Origin: Paragemmobacter straminiformis
GTDB taxonomy: Bacteria; Pseudomonadota; Alphaproteobacteria; Rhodobacterales; Rhodobacteraceae
Direction: 5' to 3'
Assembly: GCF_014243445.1 (NCBI RefSeq)
Contig: NZ_JACLQD010000001.1
Coordinates: forward strand, 1 to 64,000
Length of the DNA stretch: 64,000 bases
Below, piece by piece: positions 63,088 to 64,000 of the stretch (its first letter is position 1; every line of letters starts with the position of its first letter). The notes beneath the pieces are model-generated. The model worked only from the letters and a program-made list of their open reading frames with translations, had not been told where the DNA came from and made no database searches. Made by a program: the position numbers and the translations under genes.

Positions 63088-63417
63088 GTCGTGCCCCCTC
63101 TCTGTCCCCCGGTCTTTTCTAAGCCCCGGCGGGATCGGCTAAGTTAGGAAAGCCCGGCGTCGCTTGCAAGACCGCCGCGCATTCCAGATTTTAACGCAAG
63201 ATGGTGACCATTCCGTTGCGACCCAAGGCCCGCTTCGGTGCGCTCACGCACATGTCAGCGATTGTTTCAGCATCCGCCGGCGCTGTTTGCGCCGGACATG
63301 TGCACAGATGCGCGGCACATGCGCCGACCCAACGCCCGACTCTGCCTGCCGTTCCCCCCGAACGCCCGCCCCAGACCGCCCGCGCCCGTCTGACGGCGCC
63401 CGACTGGCAGACCGCCT
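63088..63417. other. Region between the RluA-family gene and rpoH
   Basis: No gene. Contains the predicted rpoH promoter at 63141-63169. Further on it is C-rich sequence after the RluA-family stop, with TGTTTGCGCCGGACATGTG near 63287-63305; nothing else recognised. Confidence 0.4.
63141..63169 (-). promoter_or_regulatory. Predicted housekeeping promoter of rpoH
   Basis: On the minus strand: TTGCAA (63169-63164) and TAACTT (63146-63141), spacing 17, ahead of a leader of about 45 bases to the ATG. Match to sigma-70 consensus is good. The -35 hexamer is itself palindromic. Confidence 0.55.
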
Positions 63418-64000
63418 TCACACGCCTGCCCGCAGCGCCTCGACCAGTGCCGCCAGATCGTCGGGCAGAGGGGCCTCGAATTCCATCCGCGCGCCCGTCA
63501 CCGGATGGTCGAAGCCAAGCGAGGCCGCATGCAGCGCCTGCCGCGCAAAGGCGTTGCCCAGGGCCGCCGCCGCATCGCCCACCGCCTTGGGAGACAACCG
63601 CCGCTTGCCGCCATAGGTCTGGTCGCCCAAAAGGCCGTGCCCCGCATGGGCCATATGCACCCTGATCTGGTGCGTCCGCCCCGTTTCCAGCCAGCATTCC
63701 ACCAGCGCGGCCCCGCCCATCGCCTGCCGCCCGCCATAGCTTTCCAGAACCCGCGCCCGCGTCACCGCATGCCGCCCGGCCCCGTCCCAGACGACCGCCT
63801 GCCGCTGGCGGTCGGTCTTATGCCGCGCAAGGCCCGTGGCGATCCGGACGATGCCGCCGGTCTCGAAGGTCACCCCCTTCATCCCGCGCAGGCGCGGGTC
63901 GGCGGCATCGGGCGTGCCGTGGACAAGCGCGATGTAATGGCGCGTGACCGAATGGTCCTCGAACTGCCGGGCAAGGCCGTGATGCGCGCGGTCGGTCTTG
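63418..64000 (-). CDS. RluA-family 23S rRNA pseudouridine synthase, 5'-truncated by the window
   Basis: Partial: the C-terminal 193 residues. Isomerises uridines in 23S rRNA. Visible are KTDRAHHGLARQFEDHSVTRHYIALVHG at the edge, then LLECWLETGRTHQIRVHMA-like text (VECWLETGRTHQIRVHMAHAG) and GDQTYGG, the RluA-family C-terminal motifs. The catalytic Asp segment (HRLDKDTSG) would lie just outside. Gene order with rpoH is typical of Rhodobacterales. RluC or RluD cannot be decided. Confidence 0.9.
   Translation of the reverse strand, partial: KTDRAHHGLARQFEDHSVTRHYIALVHGTPDAADPRLRGMKGVTFETGGIVRIATGLARHKTDRQRQAVVWDGAGRHAVTRARVLESYGGRQAMGGAALVECWLETGRTHQIRVHMAHAGHGLLGDQTYGGKRRLSPKAVGDAAAALGNAFARQALHAASLGFDHPVTGARMEFEAPLPDDLAALVEALRAGV

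Overview
The window looks like chromosomal DNA from a GC-rich alphaproteobacterium, most likely Rhodobacterales/Rhodobacteraceae. The grounds are gene content and order: TPR protein / SUV3-like helicase / S4 / 7Fe ferredoxin / CarD; RluA-type synthase next to rpoH; psd-pssA-pmtA for phosphatidylcholine; lysC beside a GAF-containing PTS enzyme I (ptsP); a histidine cluster broken up by opposite-strand genes; and a complete Anbu cluster. There are no rRNAs, prophages, insertion sequences or CRISPR arrays. Long antisense reading frames are common and are explained by the base composition.

Layout. 0-5.5 kb: AlkB-like membrane hydroxylase, small secreted protein, xseA, a 0.7-kb tandem array of a 110-bp hairpin unit, purD. 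5.5-17.3 kb: GT39-type glycosyltransferase, lysC, ptsP, uvrD-type helicase, pyruvate carboxylase. 17.5-19.3 kb: PhnA-like protein and a PaiB-like FMN protein bracketed by two identical tRNA-Gly genes. 19.3-25.3 kb: hisB, hisH, hisA, hisF, hisE interleaved with a DMT exporter, a DUF2147 protein and an HNH protein that may carry a PUA/EVE-like reader domain. 25.4-30 kb: methyltransferase, bluB under a cobalamin riboswitch, a MarR-like regulator divergent from a two-component flavin monooxygenase, CoA-binding protein. 30.2-35.2 kb: rlmB, tRNA-Tyr, dimethylargininase, unknown glycosyltransferase-like protein, glyoxalase, metY. 35.2-43 kb: SIMPL protein, a 963-residue GspL/PilM-to-PilP-like fusion, K+/H+ antiporter, cobT and cobS. 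43-49.4 kb: the carD-fdxA-S4-helicase-TPR cluster, SCP2 protein, lysophospholipase. 49.4-53.4 kb: ATP-grasp / alpha-E / transglutaminase / Anbu operon. 53.7-58.5 kb: DNA-ligase-associated exonuclease and ATP-dependent ligase, pepF. 58.6-64 kb: Gfo/Idh/MocA dehydrogenase, pmtA-pssA-psd operon, rpoH, and the 3' part of an RluA-family gene running off the window.

How the genes work together. bluB (makes 5,6-dimethylbenzimidazole), cobT (activates it) and cobS (joins it to adenosylcobinamide-GDP) form the lower-ligand end of cobalamin synthesis. psd, pssA and pmtA take CDP-diacylglycerol to phosphatidylethanolamine and on to methylated derivatives. The Anbu operon has the parts of a peptide-ligation plus proteolysis pathway whose substrate is unknown.

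The most notable non-coding signals are the 110-bp hairpin array between xseA and purD, ten dispersed copies of a G/C-tract element ending in GGATATTT or GAGTATTT, a set of AT-rich perfect hairpins in this GC-rich sequence, and a tRNA-Tyr with a non-canonical D-arm.
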